This document shows, one piece after another, positions 23,497-44,388 of a stretch of 64,000 nucleotides of DNA; position 1 is the stretch's first letter; each line of letters opens with the position of its first letter. The notes under the pieces were generated by a model. It was not told the origin of the DNA. It ran no database searches and saw nothing but the letters and a program-made list of their open reading frames with translations. Origin of the DNA: Dryas octopetala. Its lineage: Eukaryota > Streptophyta > Magnoliopsida > Rosales > Rosaceae. The stretch is taken from positions 13,580,164-13,644,163 of the forward strand of contig OY992834.1 of the NCBI GenBank assembly GCA_963921425.1, written 5' to 3'. Made by a program: the position numbers and the translations under genes.

Positions 23497-24547
23497 TGTT
23501 GATGCAAAAATCCGCTTGGTGATGCAACAACTTAAAGTGGATAATCTAGCTGATGAAGAAGCCTTGTTGGAAGGTGATTAGGATGGTTAGACCTTGTTGA
23601 ATTGCTGGTTGATGTTGATGAGATTTTCCTGCATGAACAAAGATCAACGGAGATAGGATTGGTGTGGTACCAGCCAAATATACTCCGATCGATGATAAAG
23701 TCAATGAAGTATAAATGAGGGTGTTTGGGCAAGAACAAGTGATGAACTTGAAAGAATATGAAAGAACAATGTAAGATCTTCTGGGTTATTCTCAAGTTCT
23801 TGTGTATAGTTCCTTCCTTTGTGCATATAAGTGGGTTTATATAGGCAAATGCAGAGGTAAGGGCTAAGTTACTAGCATGAGGATGAACGGATGAGGATAT
23901 GCCACGTCATCAGTCAGGAACAACAGCATGCACAACTACCAAGTGCTTTTGCATTCAATGCTGCATTGAATGCAAGCATGACTTGGTCAAGTGGAGTGCC
24001 CTAATAGTCATGGCTAAGAGCTTGGTTGTCAAGTCTGACTGATGGTCATGTCAAGTGCACTTGAGTATGGCGGTTCATCCTAACTGGATATTCTAGAATA
24101 GTGGTAATATGTCATGCCAAGCCGAACACATGTACCAATGTCTCCATATGTTGATATGAAATCCTTGAGTGATCGGATCGGGAAGACTTTGTGGATGAGT
24201 CAAGCTGAACTGATCAAGTGAAGGTGTAGATATTCTTTCAAATATAAAACAGCTGTGATCAAAGATAGGACAACACTTGGATCCGAGTTGAACTAAAGAT
24301 GGCCAGAAAAGATGATCTCTCAAATTTGGTGAATCTTGATATCAGTTTGGATCGGACATGGATCTCCTGAAGATAAGAGCCGAACCCAAGTGTACACACT
24401 GTTTGTATTGTTGAGCTGGCATAATGACATGGATAGTTTGGTCTGACCAAGTTGACCGTTGAAAAGTCAGAACAAAAAATGAGGCTGGATGTGCCATGTG
24501 TTAGTTTGTGATTGGTTGTTGAATCCATGTGTAGTTATCCACAAAGA
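23497..24547 (-). mobile_element. Solo LTR, minus orientation
   Basis: On the minus strand this segment matches the intact solo LTR at 61987-63064. Shared blocks include the start (tgtggataa), 'ttttcaacggtcaac', 'cattcaatg...cattgaatgcaa', 'tatataaacc' and the end 'tttgcatcaaca'. The flanks tctct (23492-23496) and cctct (24548-24552) match at 4 of 5 bases, as expected for a 5-bp integrase duplication. No internal retrotransposon sequence remains, so it formed by LTR-LTR recombination. The terminal TG/CA is damaged at the right edge (aaaga), and it looks older than the 62-kb copy. Confidence 0.75.
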
Positions 24548-24552
24548 CCTCT

Positions 24553-25796
24553 AATATTACTTTTTAACTATAAGTTATCAAAGAACAAACAAGGTTTATG
24601 GCAGCAGCAGCCACTGGCCTTGCAAATATTCCTGTTATAAAATGATGAGCAACAAATTATGAAGAATAACACCTCAAAATGTAATTTAAAGGAAGTGCCT
24701 TCCATTTATTAATTCCAGCAAGCGGGGGAAGCAAGAAGGGCGCCCAATATGCACACTCCATATATTCACGAGGGCCTTCACCACAAAGGAGATAATGACG
24801 GTTAAGAATAACGGATTTGGATCATTTATTTGTTTTTACTTAATTTTGAATTCTAACTATGCATTATATATTCGATGATGTTTTTTATTGACTTTTAATC
24901 CTAAACATGTATTATACATCCAAGTGTGTGAGCAAAAGAGAAAATGAATTTACAAACACTTTTTGAGTGTGTTTGTGCGGGAGAGAGTTTATATTTATAC
25001 ATTTATTATCGTTAGATTTGTAATCAATGACTAGTATTAAAACAAGTAAAAACATTAGTGGGATAACACCTCAAAAAGACAACCTCATTAGGATGATCTC
25101 ACTACACTAATGATAAAACTAAATTTGACATTCTGCCTTATTTTATTAAATAAAAGTGAAAATGGAAAGCATTAGACTATTAGTGAACTAAAATTAGACA
25201 ATTATTTTAAAAGGCAACAAAAACATAAAAAAAAAAAAAAAGATAAGAAATCCTACAACAAAATTGGTTGTTTATTCGAGCCACATCAAGAATAAGAAAG
25301 ATTGCAGTTGTTGAATAACCTATTTGAAAAGACTATAGATTTACCCATAATACACCTAAGTTCGATCCCCCTTTCCCTTCAACAAAAAAATAAAATAAAA
25401 TAAGGATTATCTCTAAGTGAAAAATTGTGAGCATGCCTTTTAGTAAACACATATTTTACAATTCAAAACAAGGGACTTGGCCAAACCCTACTCTGCCAAA
25501 TTCGGATAGAACCAATGCTCCGACAGCGTTATTGATCAATTCCATGATGAATACAATTTCACAATTCAACATGCTTGGAGAGTGTTGATACATGTTAGAA
25601 CTGGGTTTTGCATTCAATGGCTACTTGAACATTCTAATTGGATAAATTCATTTAATTTTTATCATCCAAACAAGCGTTTGTAACTTTGTATAATAAGGAG
25701 CTCAAACCAAAACAAAATTTGAATTGAGTGATATGCACTACTGTACAAGCAATTGGAAAACAAATGATACAAAACTGCAGGATACCCCCTTGTACA
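24553..25796. other. Intergenic, 3' side of SEC23
   Basis: AT-rich DNA without a supported gene or element. The part nearest 25796 will contain the SEC23 3' UTR and polyadenylation region (minus strand), but I cannot place the cleavage site. Confidence 0.45.
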
Positions 25797-34593
<8,797 letters not shown>

Positions 34594-35589
34594 TTTGGAT
34601 GAGACTGAGGAGAGTCAGGTGTGTGGTTTGAGAAGAATTGAAGGTTGGTTTGGTAGTTGGTTATGGTGGGAAGTGGGAAGTGGGAAGTGGGAATTCTCCG
34701 TTTCTTTTCTGTCCAGAAAGACCAGAAAGGAAAAGGAGGAAGACGAAGGAATGGGCCAATGTTAAGGAATGATGAAGCCCATTTGGCTTATTTGGGTTAT
34801 TCGAACTGGATAGTGACTAAAGAATTTCTATTGTATACAAACTAAACTACTATAGATAATTAGGCTCGAGTTTTCTAAAAAAATAGTTTTTAAATAAAAA
34901 TTGATGGTGTTTTAAAATTTAAAGTAAATTATTATAAAGTTCAATTTGGACTCCTATTCCCTCTTATATCCATCTATTTAATTGAATTTTCCAGCCGGTC
35001 CACCTTATTTTCTTTCGGCCCACTTCTAATTTTTCATCCCTTCTCTGTCAATCTCTTACTCCCTCTCATTTCTCTCTCCTCACTCACGCCCAGCCACCCT
35101 TCATCCTCGATCTGTGTCGTCTCACGTGGGCTCAGAGGTTGAGCAATGATGCTAGGACGGCGTTGCGATGCCGATCTCGGAGCAGCCAGGTTCAGTGGCT
35201 TCGCTGCCACTGTCGAGCTATTGTTTTGAGTCCGATCGGCAATACCGAAACAATTTGCACTACCTTCGATGTTGGAGTCGATGTCGTTGGCCTCAGTGGC
35301 GTAAGAAGCTGAGGCCTTGCCTACAGATCTAAGACACTGCGACTTTGGCTATAGCGAATGAGAACTTGATGGGTTTGGGTCTTCTGTTGTGTTGGGGTTA
35401 ACTCTTATTTTGGGGGTCTGCGTTCTTGTTTTTGTGTTTTTTTTTTTAAATTTTGGTCTTGTGGTCATGGTGGTAGTGGTGATGGGGTTAACTCAATGTC
35501 TGCAGATGATGTTTGATTGGTTCTTCTTCTAAACTATAAACTGTTGGAGAGTGAGAGAGAGAGAAAGAGAGAGAAGAAAAAAAAAAAGA
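34594..35589. other. SEC23 upstream region and intergenic DNA
   Basis: This should hold the SEC23 promoter and 5' UTR (minus strand). A short tandem run of gtgggaa lies at about 34666-34692, four units long. Beyond 34800 the DNA is AT-rich. From about 35040 it becomes CT-rich and then mixed, leading into the CRM-domain fragment. No other gene is supported. Confidence 0.5.
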
Positions 35590-35621
35590 GTGAAATATAG
35601 ACTGAGATTGAAATTGAGAAC

Positions 35622-35867
35622 TTGAATGGGAAAGATGATGCCCAAGTGGGTTTGGAGTCTTCTTTGATTTTGAAGAGAGATGGGATTGAGCTACCCAACC
35701 TTACAGTGAAGGAAAAGAAGGAACTTGCGTCATATGCTCATAGCTTGGGGAAGAAGCTCAAGTCCCAATTGGTGGGCAAGTCTGGTGTTACTCCCAGTGT
35801 TGCAGCTTCTTTTATAGTTTTATATAGAACCTTGAGTCCAACGAGCTTCTCAAGGTATTTGTTGGTT
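35622..35867 (+). pseudogene. CRM/YhbY RNA-binding domain gene fragment
   Basis: The open frame includes LTVKEKKELASYAHSLGKKL followed by a SQLVGKSGVTPSVAASF block, the start of a CRM (CRS1-YhbY) domain as in small plant CRM proteins of the At4g39040/At2g21350 type. These are organellar RNA-binding proteins. After ASFI the annotated frame reads unrelated residues, while another frame resumes with NLESNELLK just before a good donor (aag/gtattt at about 35868). A small insertion has therefore shifted the frame. I find no following exon with the rest of the domain (GTCPG... region). It is best read as a truncated gene copy. Confidence 0.65.
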
Positions 35868-36308
35868 TGTTAACTACATTTTTTTTTTTTTGAAAATTTG
35901 TGGTGGTTCAGTTATTACCCAGTTGGGGTTTAAGGGTTTATGTCAAATTTGAGGGATTTTGTTGTGCTAGTCTGAAATGTTTGTGCTGTTATTGATGAGT
36001 GCTTCTCCTCTGCAAGTTGCATTTTCTTGGATTTGTCATAGAAATGGATTCAAGATAATTCATTTTCTTTTGCTTTTTTTTTTCTTTTCTGTCATACTAA
36101 TGCTTTTCCTTTTTGGTTTCTGAATTTAGGAAATACAAGATTGCTGATTCTTATGGTTTTTGAATGCATAGGTGTAAGATTGTTGATTATAATAGTTGTG
36201 AAATGCATATGTGTTAACTTTTTTTCTCTTTGAATATCTAGTATTAATGGCTTTTGGTAAATAAATTTTGAAATCTCAAATTGATTTGATCTAAGTCATC
36301 ATTCTAAT

Positions 36309-36525
36309 AGGTGATTGTTACTGTTGTGCAGTAGCAATGGGTGATTGCTACTGCCCGGCAGTAGCAATATGTGATTGTGCTGCCGGGTAGTAACAATATA
36401 TGATTGTGCTGCCGGGAAGTAGCCATAGGTGATTGTTACTGACGGACAGTAGCAATATGTGATTGTTACTGTCAGACAGTAGTAATAGGTGATTGTTACT
36501 GTCGGACAATAGCAATAGGTGATTG
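36309..36525. repeat. Minisatellite of seven to eight 29-30-bp units, each internally palindromic
   Basis: Units start with (g)tgattg at 36311, 36341, 36371, 36400, 36429, 36459, 36489 and a partial at 36519. A typical unit is tgattgttactgtcggacag plus tagcaatagg. Most units contain an inverted repeat, tactgtc/gacagta or tgcccggca, so each can form a small hairpin. Differences between units fall in the loop and in g/t swaps, and paired bases tend to change together (ctgtcggacag against ctgcccggcag). Confidence 0.85.
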
Positions 36526-36540
36526 AAAAAGATTATGGAT

Positions 36541-37943
36541 GCTTCATCTTGATTTGTTGTGTTTTATGATGATTATTATTTAACATATTTATGGAATGAA
36601 AAATACCTAAAATATGATTTTTTTTTTTTTTTAGTACCAATTGGCATTGAAATGAAGAAGGAAACAAAAATTGGTTTAAAAAAAAAAAAAACACTGTAGC
36701 ATGCTACAGTAACGTCGTTACTGTACCACCGGATTTTTTTTAAAAAGTGGGCTGCTACAGTATTTCACTGTAGCGGGTGGGCCGGATGAACAGTAAATTT
36801 TAAAAAATGGACTTAAAAAAAATAACCTTAAAAATTTATAAGAATTGTTTTTTAATTCATTATAAAATTTTTTAATTTATAAGAAATTTTTGTAATTCAT
36901 AACAAAGTCTTTTTAATTTATAAAAAAATCTTTCTAATTTATAATAAAGTCCTTTTTTATTTGAAATGTATTTTCTCTTTTAGAATATAGAGTGAATTTT
37001 ATAGAAGCTGCATGTTAAGTTTTAGAGTCCATTAATTATAAGGTACTAACAAAGCAAAATATTAACCAAAACCACTCAATCTATTGTTATTAATTTGCGG
37101 ACACTATATATCTACCAGCACCCCAAAATATAATATGCGAACACCTTCTAAAAGAAACACATCACAACCAAACCAACTACACCTTATTGTTAAATTTGAA
37201 CAATAGGTATAGTAGAGGTTAAATAAAATGCTTGTCATGTATCCTAGAGTAATTAATTCTAAGTTTTAACTAAAACCTAATATAAAGTCGTAAAAAATAA
37301 AAATAAAAGGAGTTGATTAAAAATCTTAAATTACTATCGATTTTATCAATTTTAATTTAAAAAAAAAATTTATAAAATGGACTGAACTTTAAGTGTTCTA
37401 ACAAACCATATAACCCTATTCAATTATTCATCACTGTACATCCCTTTTCAATTTTATTTTCCCTAAACACTCTCATTTTACCCCAATATAAAATACATTG
37501 AAAAAAGTTAAAGAAAAAGAACAAATAGAACCAAGCCACTGTTGCACTAAAAGAGTTTTATCGATTAAACACTGAGCCCAACCGTTATTTGTGGTTCAAT
37601 AAGCAATTTGAACTATTTGTAAACCTAAACCGAACAAAACAAATGAGATCTTTGTAATGTATCATTCTCTCCTCCCAAATTGAGTTATATATATAGTTTT
37701 CGTTTTTTGTTGGGATATATTTTGATGAGGATCTTGTGAATGCCTAAATAATTCTCAATAAAACATTTTGGATAATGTATGCCTAAGCTAGTATTAATAA
37801 TTGATCATCACCATGATGGCATGCAGACAACAAAAACCATCTGCATCAATTCCCATTTAGTTTAGGACAAACATTCAAAATATTAACAATATTATTAAAA
37901 AATTCAAAATATTAAGTACATTTGAAATGTTTGCTTCACACAG
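36541..37943. other. Intergenic AT-rich DNA with a ctgtagcatgctacag palindrome
   Basis: Around 36692-36800 several copies of ctgtagc/gctacag occur in both orientations, including an 18-bp palindrome at about 36694-36711. This suggests the edge of a DNA transposon, but I could not pair two ends. The remainder is low-complexity AT DNA. Confidence 0.4.
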
Positions 37944-40900
37944 TTGGACTCCAAAGGACGTTGAGCCCTCCACTTGGCTTCTGCTGTGGGTCACAAGGAG
38001 ATCGTTCAAGCTTTACTGTACAAATATGATGGTGCGTGCTTGCTTCACGAATGCAGCCATGAGAGGGCGAGTTGAGGTCCTCAAGGAGTTGGTGATTGCA
38101 AAGCCTGACTCTATCCAAAGGGTTGTGAATGGTACAAACAGTTTTGCACTTATGTGTTAATTAAACATAGCCAGTTGGAGTGCTTGAAACTGTTGGTGGA
38201 AGAGGTGGGTGTAAATAGCAACTTCATCAACTCAAGAGACAGTGATGGTGGTAAGACCATTCTGCAGTTGGCTTTGACGCTAAACCAGACTGAAGGTAAG
38301 CCTAATCTATGCACACCCATTTAAGAATATATTTTAAATGTACAAGGATCAAATGTAAATAATAAGGTTATTTTATAGACATATTCTGGTGCTCACTTTG
38401 CTAGTTGAATATATTAATCATCTAAATTGTCTATTTTTAATTTATTTTCCCAAAGTTATCTTGCATAATATTATGTTATATATTCTTCATGTTGTCCAAG
38501 TGTCCATTTTAACCATTAATTATTTAAAGTTTTATTTGAACATTAATGACCATAGAGCATACGTAACAAAGTTTAGGATTAATTTCAGTTCAGTACTTCA
38601 AGTTTGTTTCAAATTTCAATTTAGTACCTTATATTTAAAATCTTGCAATATCATACCTCATTTTTCTAATTTGTTGCAATATCATACCTCCGTCAGTATA
38701 ACTGTTAAGAAATCTGTTAAAAGTTGAAGTGTACTTACATGACACTCCTACAATGATGACTACATATCACGTGGACTGATAACAGACCACGTCATGCCAC
38801 GTACGTGGCATAAAAATAATTAAAAATCTAAAAACATAGCACATCACGCCACATAATTATTTTTAAATTTTTAGATTTTAAATTATTTTTTATGCCACAT
38901 GCATGACGTATCATGTTGTCAGACCACGTGACATTCAATCAACATTGTGGGAGTGTCACGTAAGTGCCACATCATTTAACAGATTTATTAACAGTCATAC
39001 TAATAGAGGTATGACATTGCAACAAATTATAAAGATCGATGATGTATAATATTGTAAGATTTTAAATATGAGGTACTAAATTGAAATTTAAAACAAACTT
39101 GAGATACTTAACTGAAATTAACCCCAAAGTTTATTAGTAGTTCACAATGATCTAAGCTAGCCAACAGGGCCGTGCCTAAGAATATGGGGCCCTGTGCAAA
39201 AATAAAAAAATGAGGCCCTTTTTATTTCTTGTAAAATGTGTATAAAATGATGTTTTTTTAATAAATTAAGGTTGTTTTTATGGCTATTCTCAAAAAGAAA
39301 GTTGTGCTTATGGCAATGAAATAAAGTTTAAGAAATGAGTTATTTTCATTTTTATTATGACAAATATGTAGTTTTTATTGTCAAAACCAAATGTATGAGA
39401 ACACCAAATTCCATTATATGTATCACCAACCAAAATCTGAGGAATAAGAAGTTAAGAACCCACTATTATTTAAAAACAAAACCCAAATAATCGTTCAATA
39501 AACAAGAAAGCCCTTTTCATATCCCCATTTTATATACACTATAAACTCTAAAATTAGGTGTACTTTGGCAGAAACCTAACCCACTTATATGATCAATGCT
39601 GGTGTGAACATACCTCCAAATTAGATGCGATAGGAAACATAAAGCACAAAGGATGATTGCAAGATTTACAAAACGGATCTGGATCCTCTCTTAGATATTC
39701 TAATTTCTTAATTTTGTTAATTTTTTAATTATAGAGTGTTATGTGTCTTTTATAACATTATATAGTGCACACTCATTTAGAGTTATAATTACTAAATTAA
39801 AATAATTAAAAATAAAAAACATGTGTAATCCAACCACATAAAAGTAAAACACTTAAAAAAAAACCATAAGCTTAGCCCACCCTCCCTCCCCAACCTCTGA
39901 CCCCTTTCTTTGTGTTATTAGCTATTTTTAATAAGCTTAATTATGATAGAACATATAATTATTATTTTTTTAATCAAGAATATCTTGGATTATCTTTCAG
40001 ACACCAAACTAATTTCTTAGGCCGATCAAATGCTCCAACAATTAATTTTCAACAAGAAAAGTCTCATCTGTTTGTTGAGTTGGACAAATATAGGCCGCAT
40101 TTCGGCATTTGTATAATTTGAATGTTTGGGTCAGGTGACTCACATCCAATATGGCACACACAGATTGAGCCCGGATCTAAAAAGCCCAAAAGTCAATTGT
40201 TAATAATCCAAATTTGGCACACCTACATTTATTTTTCAGTTGTAGTGCATGTTAAGTCTTTTGTATTTGTTTTTCAAAAAGCAAAATTTACAATTATATT
40301 ATTGGACTTGTGCAGACCGTGAGATATCTACTTTCGCTACCTGTCATAAACCCAGAAGCAAATGATTTGATCACATTATTATATGTGTTGGATCAGCACA
40401 TCCCTGGAGACTCCAGAAGCCTCCGATTTCAATAGATGTTGGGGGACACAAGTGACATCAGAAGATCAGAAAATAACAACGACCACCCTCACCAACCACC
40501 ATCACCATCCACCACTGTTGGTCGCAACAAAGAAGTTGTGGATGAAGAAGGAGCAAAGACAAGGTGGTGGCTAAAAATGGTGAGGAAGTACTTGAAATAC
40601 CCGAAAGATTGGCTGGAAAAGACACGTGGCATGCTGATGGTTGTGGCTACCGTGATCTCAACCATGACTTTCCAAGCTGCAATTAACCCACCAGGTGGTG
40701 TCTGGCAAGACAATTATACAAATAGTACCAATTTAATTGGGAATCGAGTTTGCTCCGAAGGTTCTATATGTTTTGCTGGAACTGCAATTGCAGGCTATAT
40801 ATCTCTGGGAAGCCGACTTCCAGATATTCATAAACTACAACACCATTGCATTTCTTTCATCTTTGAGTGTCACTCTTCTGGTTGTTAGCGGATTTCCTCT

Positions 40901-41247
40901 CCATAACCGGGTGTGCGCGCATGTGGCTCTTATCAATGGTTATGTGTGTCACTCTCACCTTCATGGCGCTTACCTACCTTCGTATTTTGATTTTGGTCAC
41001 CCCTAATAATCGCATTTTCGATAACCTTATAAAGTTGTATAAAGTATGCTTCTGGCTTTGGATTTCATTGCTTGTGATGGTTAGTGGAATCCACACTATT
41101 CGCCTTTTCCTTTGGCTTCTGAGGTGGTTGCGGCGCAGCTGGTTCAAACATAAGATGCCTAAATGTCTCAGGAACATGGTCAGTAACAACTCCATCTTTG
41201 CACCTACAACAAATAACGAGGAGACCAATGTGCATGTTGTTGTCTAG
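37944..41247 (+). pseudogene. Ankyrin-repeat/PGG-domain membrane protein gene, broken
   Basis: Genes of this type (ITN1/ACD6-like) encode N-terminal ankyrin repeats and a C-terminal PGG domain with four membrane helices. An ankyrin exon at 37944-38295 reads LDSKGR, a TGA, then ALHLASAVGHKEIVQALL. A frameshift follows, after which AAMRGRVEVLKELVIAKPDS continues. The exon ends at a donor (gaag/gtaagc). The intron holds a Mutator-type MITE (38576-39124). A final exon at 40436-41247 encodes WLEKTRGMLMVVATVISTMT with INPPGGVWQDN, then membrane segments in two further frames (AFLSSLSVTLLVVSGFPL, then MVMCVTLTFMALTYL). Two frameshifts are needed at about 40790-40825 and 40895-40925. N-terminal ankyrin repeats are absent. 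Several independent breaks make this a pseudogene and not a sequencing artefact. Confidence 0.85.
38576..39124. mobile_element. Mutator-type MITE, 549 bp, in the ankyrin pseudogene intron
   Basis: A perfect 9-bp duplication caaagttta (38567-38575 and 39125-39133) flanks inverted arms starting ggattaatttcagtt and, on the opposite strand, gggttaatttcagtt. The arms align for nearly 200 bp (tttcaatttagtacct, ttaaaatctt, caatatcatacct and onwards). There is no coding sequence. Confidence 0.85.
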
Positions 41248-42960
41248 ACTATCCTTGTGTATTTTTCATTCTTGTTTGCTTGTCTGTGTTTGAATAATTA
41301 ATCTAATCACTTTTTTACTATTTATGTACTATAATTCTAATAGACTAATCGAGATCTACTTGCTTAAGTGGGTTACACTTAATACACATAGATATAAAAT
41401 ATAAGAAAATGTGGTAAAATAGTTTTATTTTGAATGAAGTACTTACCACTGCATGTTTTGGGTTTTCAACTTAATTTTGCATGAATAATGTAACAAAGTT
41501 TCTACCTAAACGTGAAAAGCTTTGTATTAATGTCACTAAAAAGTAATTGATCTATTAATTGTTAAATTGGCTGTTGGTCCAATTAAGCAGATAATCGCCC
41601 AAAAAAAAAAAAAATCACCATAGATGGGATAATCTTTTGAAACAAAGTTTTTTTATTGATTATGTGAAATTAAGTTTTCAACAAGCTTTTCATACCCAAA
41701 TGCTCTTATCCCAAGTCTCCTCCGGTAATAAAAGTTGTTAGGTTGGCATTAATTGTCCTTTTTCCATGGCATCAAGTTGGCGTGGATGATGGAGCTGGCG
41801 ACCTTGGGTAGGAAGGGACAGCTGAGAAAGAGATTGATGAATTATGGTGAATAGTTTGACCATCATGCCTACTTGCTCTGCATATTTAGTTATTTACAGA
41901 TGACAAAAGGGTGGGGTTGAGTTTGCATTATCGTCCCTGCTTTTTGGAGTATACGTGGGGCCTCGATATTTCTTTTTGAGATATTTTATTCAGACTTTTT
42001 ATCATAAATAATTTTTCAACTTTTATTAAAACATCAAATTGGTCCACAAAATTCATTTCCACTCGATGTCATCCTTATCTTTGTCATCAAACATTAATTT
42101 TATCTCTAAACACATTTTGAAAATTCGTCAAAATTAACTCGGGATACAAAAATTCTTCAAAAATTTCGATGAATTCGTCTTGATTATTACTATTTTTATA
42201 TAAAGTCACATTATCAAATTAAAGTTTAATATTCTCCAAAAAATTTGGGGAATTAGTTTGAAAATTTCAAATTTTCTGCACTTAGCTGTGAGCCTGTGAC
42301 ACTAAAGGTAATTGAGGTATGCTCAATAATCAATATCCCATTTATGGATAGCAAAGAAATTAGCTTATCCTGACAACTTTTGTACGGAAGAATTAAGAAA
42401 GCTAAATAAATATCATAATTGACAAAGACAAAGTTTTTGTTAAAATGAGAATTAGGATTAAATATCCAGTACGTGTAACTATTTTTTTATTATTTTTTTT
42501 AAAACATAAATGTTTTATCCTTTTTGTTGGTATCTAACCCAAATGACGTACATAACCAGTAGTTTGGGCCACAAATCAGGCCAATACTCTACTATATAGT
42601 GACCCCTATGTTGTAAATCTCAAATGGAATCCAAACATTAAAAAATAACAGCTAAATAAACTAATTAAATTGTCATGTAGTCATAATTTAGTTCATAAAA
42701 AAAAAAAAAAATGGGATGAATGTTCGAATGCTCAAACAAGCACTTGGCGAGAGTTTAGGCAACTTTTCAACTAGTATTGAAGTTTAAATGCTAAAAGAAA
42801 ATTTAGTATTTAAAGTGAATATAATATGTCCATTCAGTATATAAACCAAAATGACCCCTTTTTTATGTAAGTTCTGGAAGAAATTTTCATAAGCAAATTT
42901 CGAGCCCAAGCTAGGTTTATGAACTGTGAATTATTTGAACAATATGATTGCCTACTATCA
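41248..42960. other. Intergenic, no supported feature
   Basis: AT-rich DNA with short A runs (41598-41613, 42698-42712). I see no exon, terminal repeat or RNA gene that can be defended. Confidence 0.5.
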
Positions 42961-42968
42961 AAGAATAA

Positions 42969-43680
42969 AATTTCGGGTTTCGAGAAAATTTCGATGGAAA
43001 TTTTGATCGAAATTTCGAAGATTTTTAAATTTTGACAAAAATTAGACGGAAATTGCTATTAAAATACGAAAATTTTGAAGGAAATTTTACTATATATTTA
43101 TTTAACATATTATCTACTAAATTGATAAAAAACATTGAAGAAACTAAATTTATAATAAGTTTCATGTGATATAAGATGAATATAATGCACACTGGAGACA
43201 AATACTGTTAAATAAAATTAGTATAATGAATAAATGAAATTAATATATTATTTATACTCTATAATCTATACACTAACCTCTATATATTTTATAATCTATA
43301 ATCTATATTGTTTAGGATATGGTATATGATATTAGGGTTTAGACCCTTTAAAGTATTTTAAATTATTTTTTATATAGAAATATATTAGAATTTACTAGTT
43401 TAGGGTTTAAAAACAACTAAACAAAACTCCAAAACGACCAAACGAAACCCCAAACCATTTTTTTTCTTTACAATGGCCCAAAAGCCCAAAATCCCAATCA
43501 ACCCTAAACCTTTTAATTTTTTTCTTTTTTTTTTTTAATTTCCTTTTTTTTTTTTGTCTTCTTTTTCTTTCATTCCTTTTCTTTTTATCTTTTTTTTTTT
43601 TATCTTTTTCTTTCCTTCCTTTCCTTTCCTTTCTTTTCCCCGAGTCTCTACTGTTTTTTCTTCTTCTTCAGTTCTTCTTC

Positions 43681-43716
<36 letters not shown>

Positions 43717-44184
43717 ACACTCTCTCTCTCTGCATCTCCATCACCCTCACCCTTACCTCTTTCCCCTCATCTCCCCCCTCGCCGTCCCCTGCCGTCGCCC
43801 CTCTTTCTCCGTCGATCTCCCCCCTGCCGCCCCCTTGTCACCACCCCATTTTTCTCCCAAAACCCAGCCTCCTCTCCAAAAACCTAGCATTCAAAAACCC
43901 AAAACCAGTTCTTGATCTCACTGCCGAAATTTTGAGGATTTCGGCAAAATTTTCAATAATTTTGACGAAATTATCACGAAATTTNNNNNNNNNNNNNNNN
44001 NNNNNNNNNNNNNNNNNNNNNNNNNNNNNNNNNNNNNNNNNNNNNNNNNNNNNNNNNNNNNNNNNNNNNNNNNNNNNNNNNNNNNNNNNNNNNNNNNNNN
44101 NNNNNNNNNNNNNNNNNNNNNNNNNNNNNNNNNNNNNNNNNNNNNNNNNNNNNNNNNNNNNNNNNNNNNNNNNNNNNNNNNNNN
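42969..44184. repeat. Element rich in gaaattttcg words, CT-rich tract, and a 200-bp assembly gap
   Basis: At 42969-43085 the DNA is packed with words such as aaatttcga and gaaattttga in both orientations. Similar words recur at 43920-43984 directly before the gap (gccgaaattttgaggatttcg), suggesting the two ends of one inverted-repeat element with its right end inside the gap. Between them, 43500-43760 is strongly T/C-rich, including a (ct)n tract at about 43686-43712. Bases 43985-44184 are exactly 200 N, a fixed-size placeholder. Confidence 0.5.
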
Positions 44185-44388
44185 GACCCCTAAAACTGAT
44201 GATTCTAATTACAATTGGAGTTCATCATTTTGGGATATATACTATCCATTCTCTTATGTCTGGGATTCTTTGCTCTTTATGGCCGTTGGACTTCGCACTA
44301 TTCCTTTTCTAATATGGCTGGTGAAAAGGCTGTGGCGCAGGTTCAGGCACATAATATCAAGTTGCAAAAACAAGGTCAATGTCTAAGA
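44185..44388 (+). pseudogene. C-terminal fragment of a second PGG-domain protein
   Basis: In one frame the plus strand reads SLLFMAVGLRTIPFLIWLVK, then RLWRRFRHI and a stop at about 44388, resembling the last membrane helix and basic tail of ankyrin/PGG proteins. The equivalent tail in the 40-41 kb copy ends LLRWLRRSWFKH. The rest is lost in, or upstream of, the N gap. It is probably part of a small local family. Confidence 0.55.

Noticed and set aside
36309..36525. CRISPR-like array
   Set aside because: Units are contiguous tandem repeats without unique spacers, in a plant nuclear genome. It is a minisatellite.
38576..39124. Possible microRNA precursor from the long hairpin
   Set aside because: Terminal arms with an exact 9-bp target duplication identify a MITE. 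Nothing in sequence alone shows a discrete miRNA.
43554..44312. Open frame of 252 codons across the N gap
   Set aside because: It spans 200 N and a T/C-rich low-complexity tract. The openness is an artefact of composition and gap.
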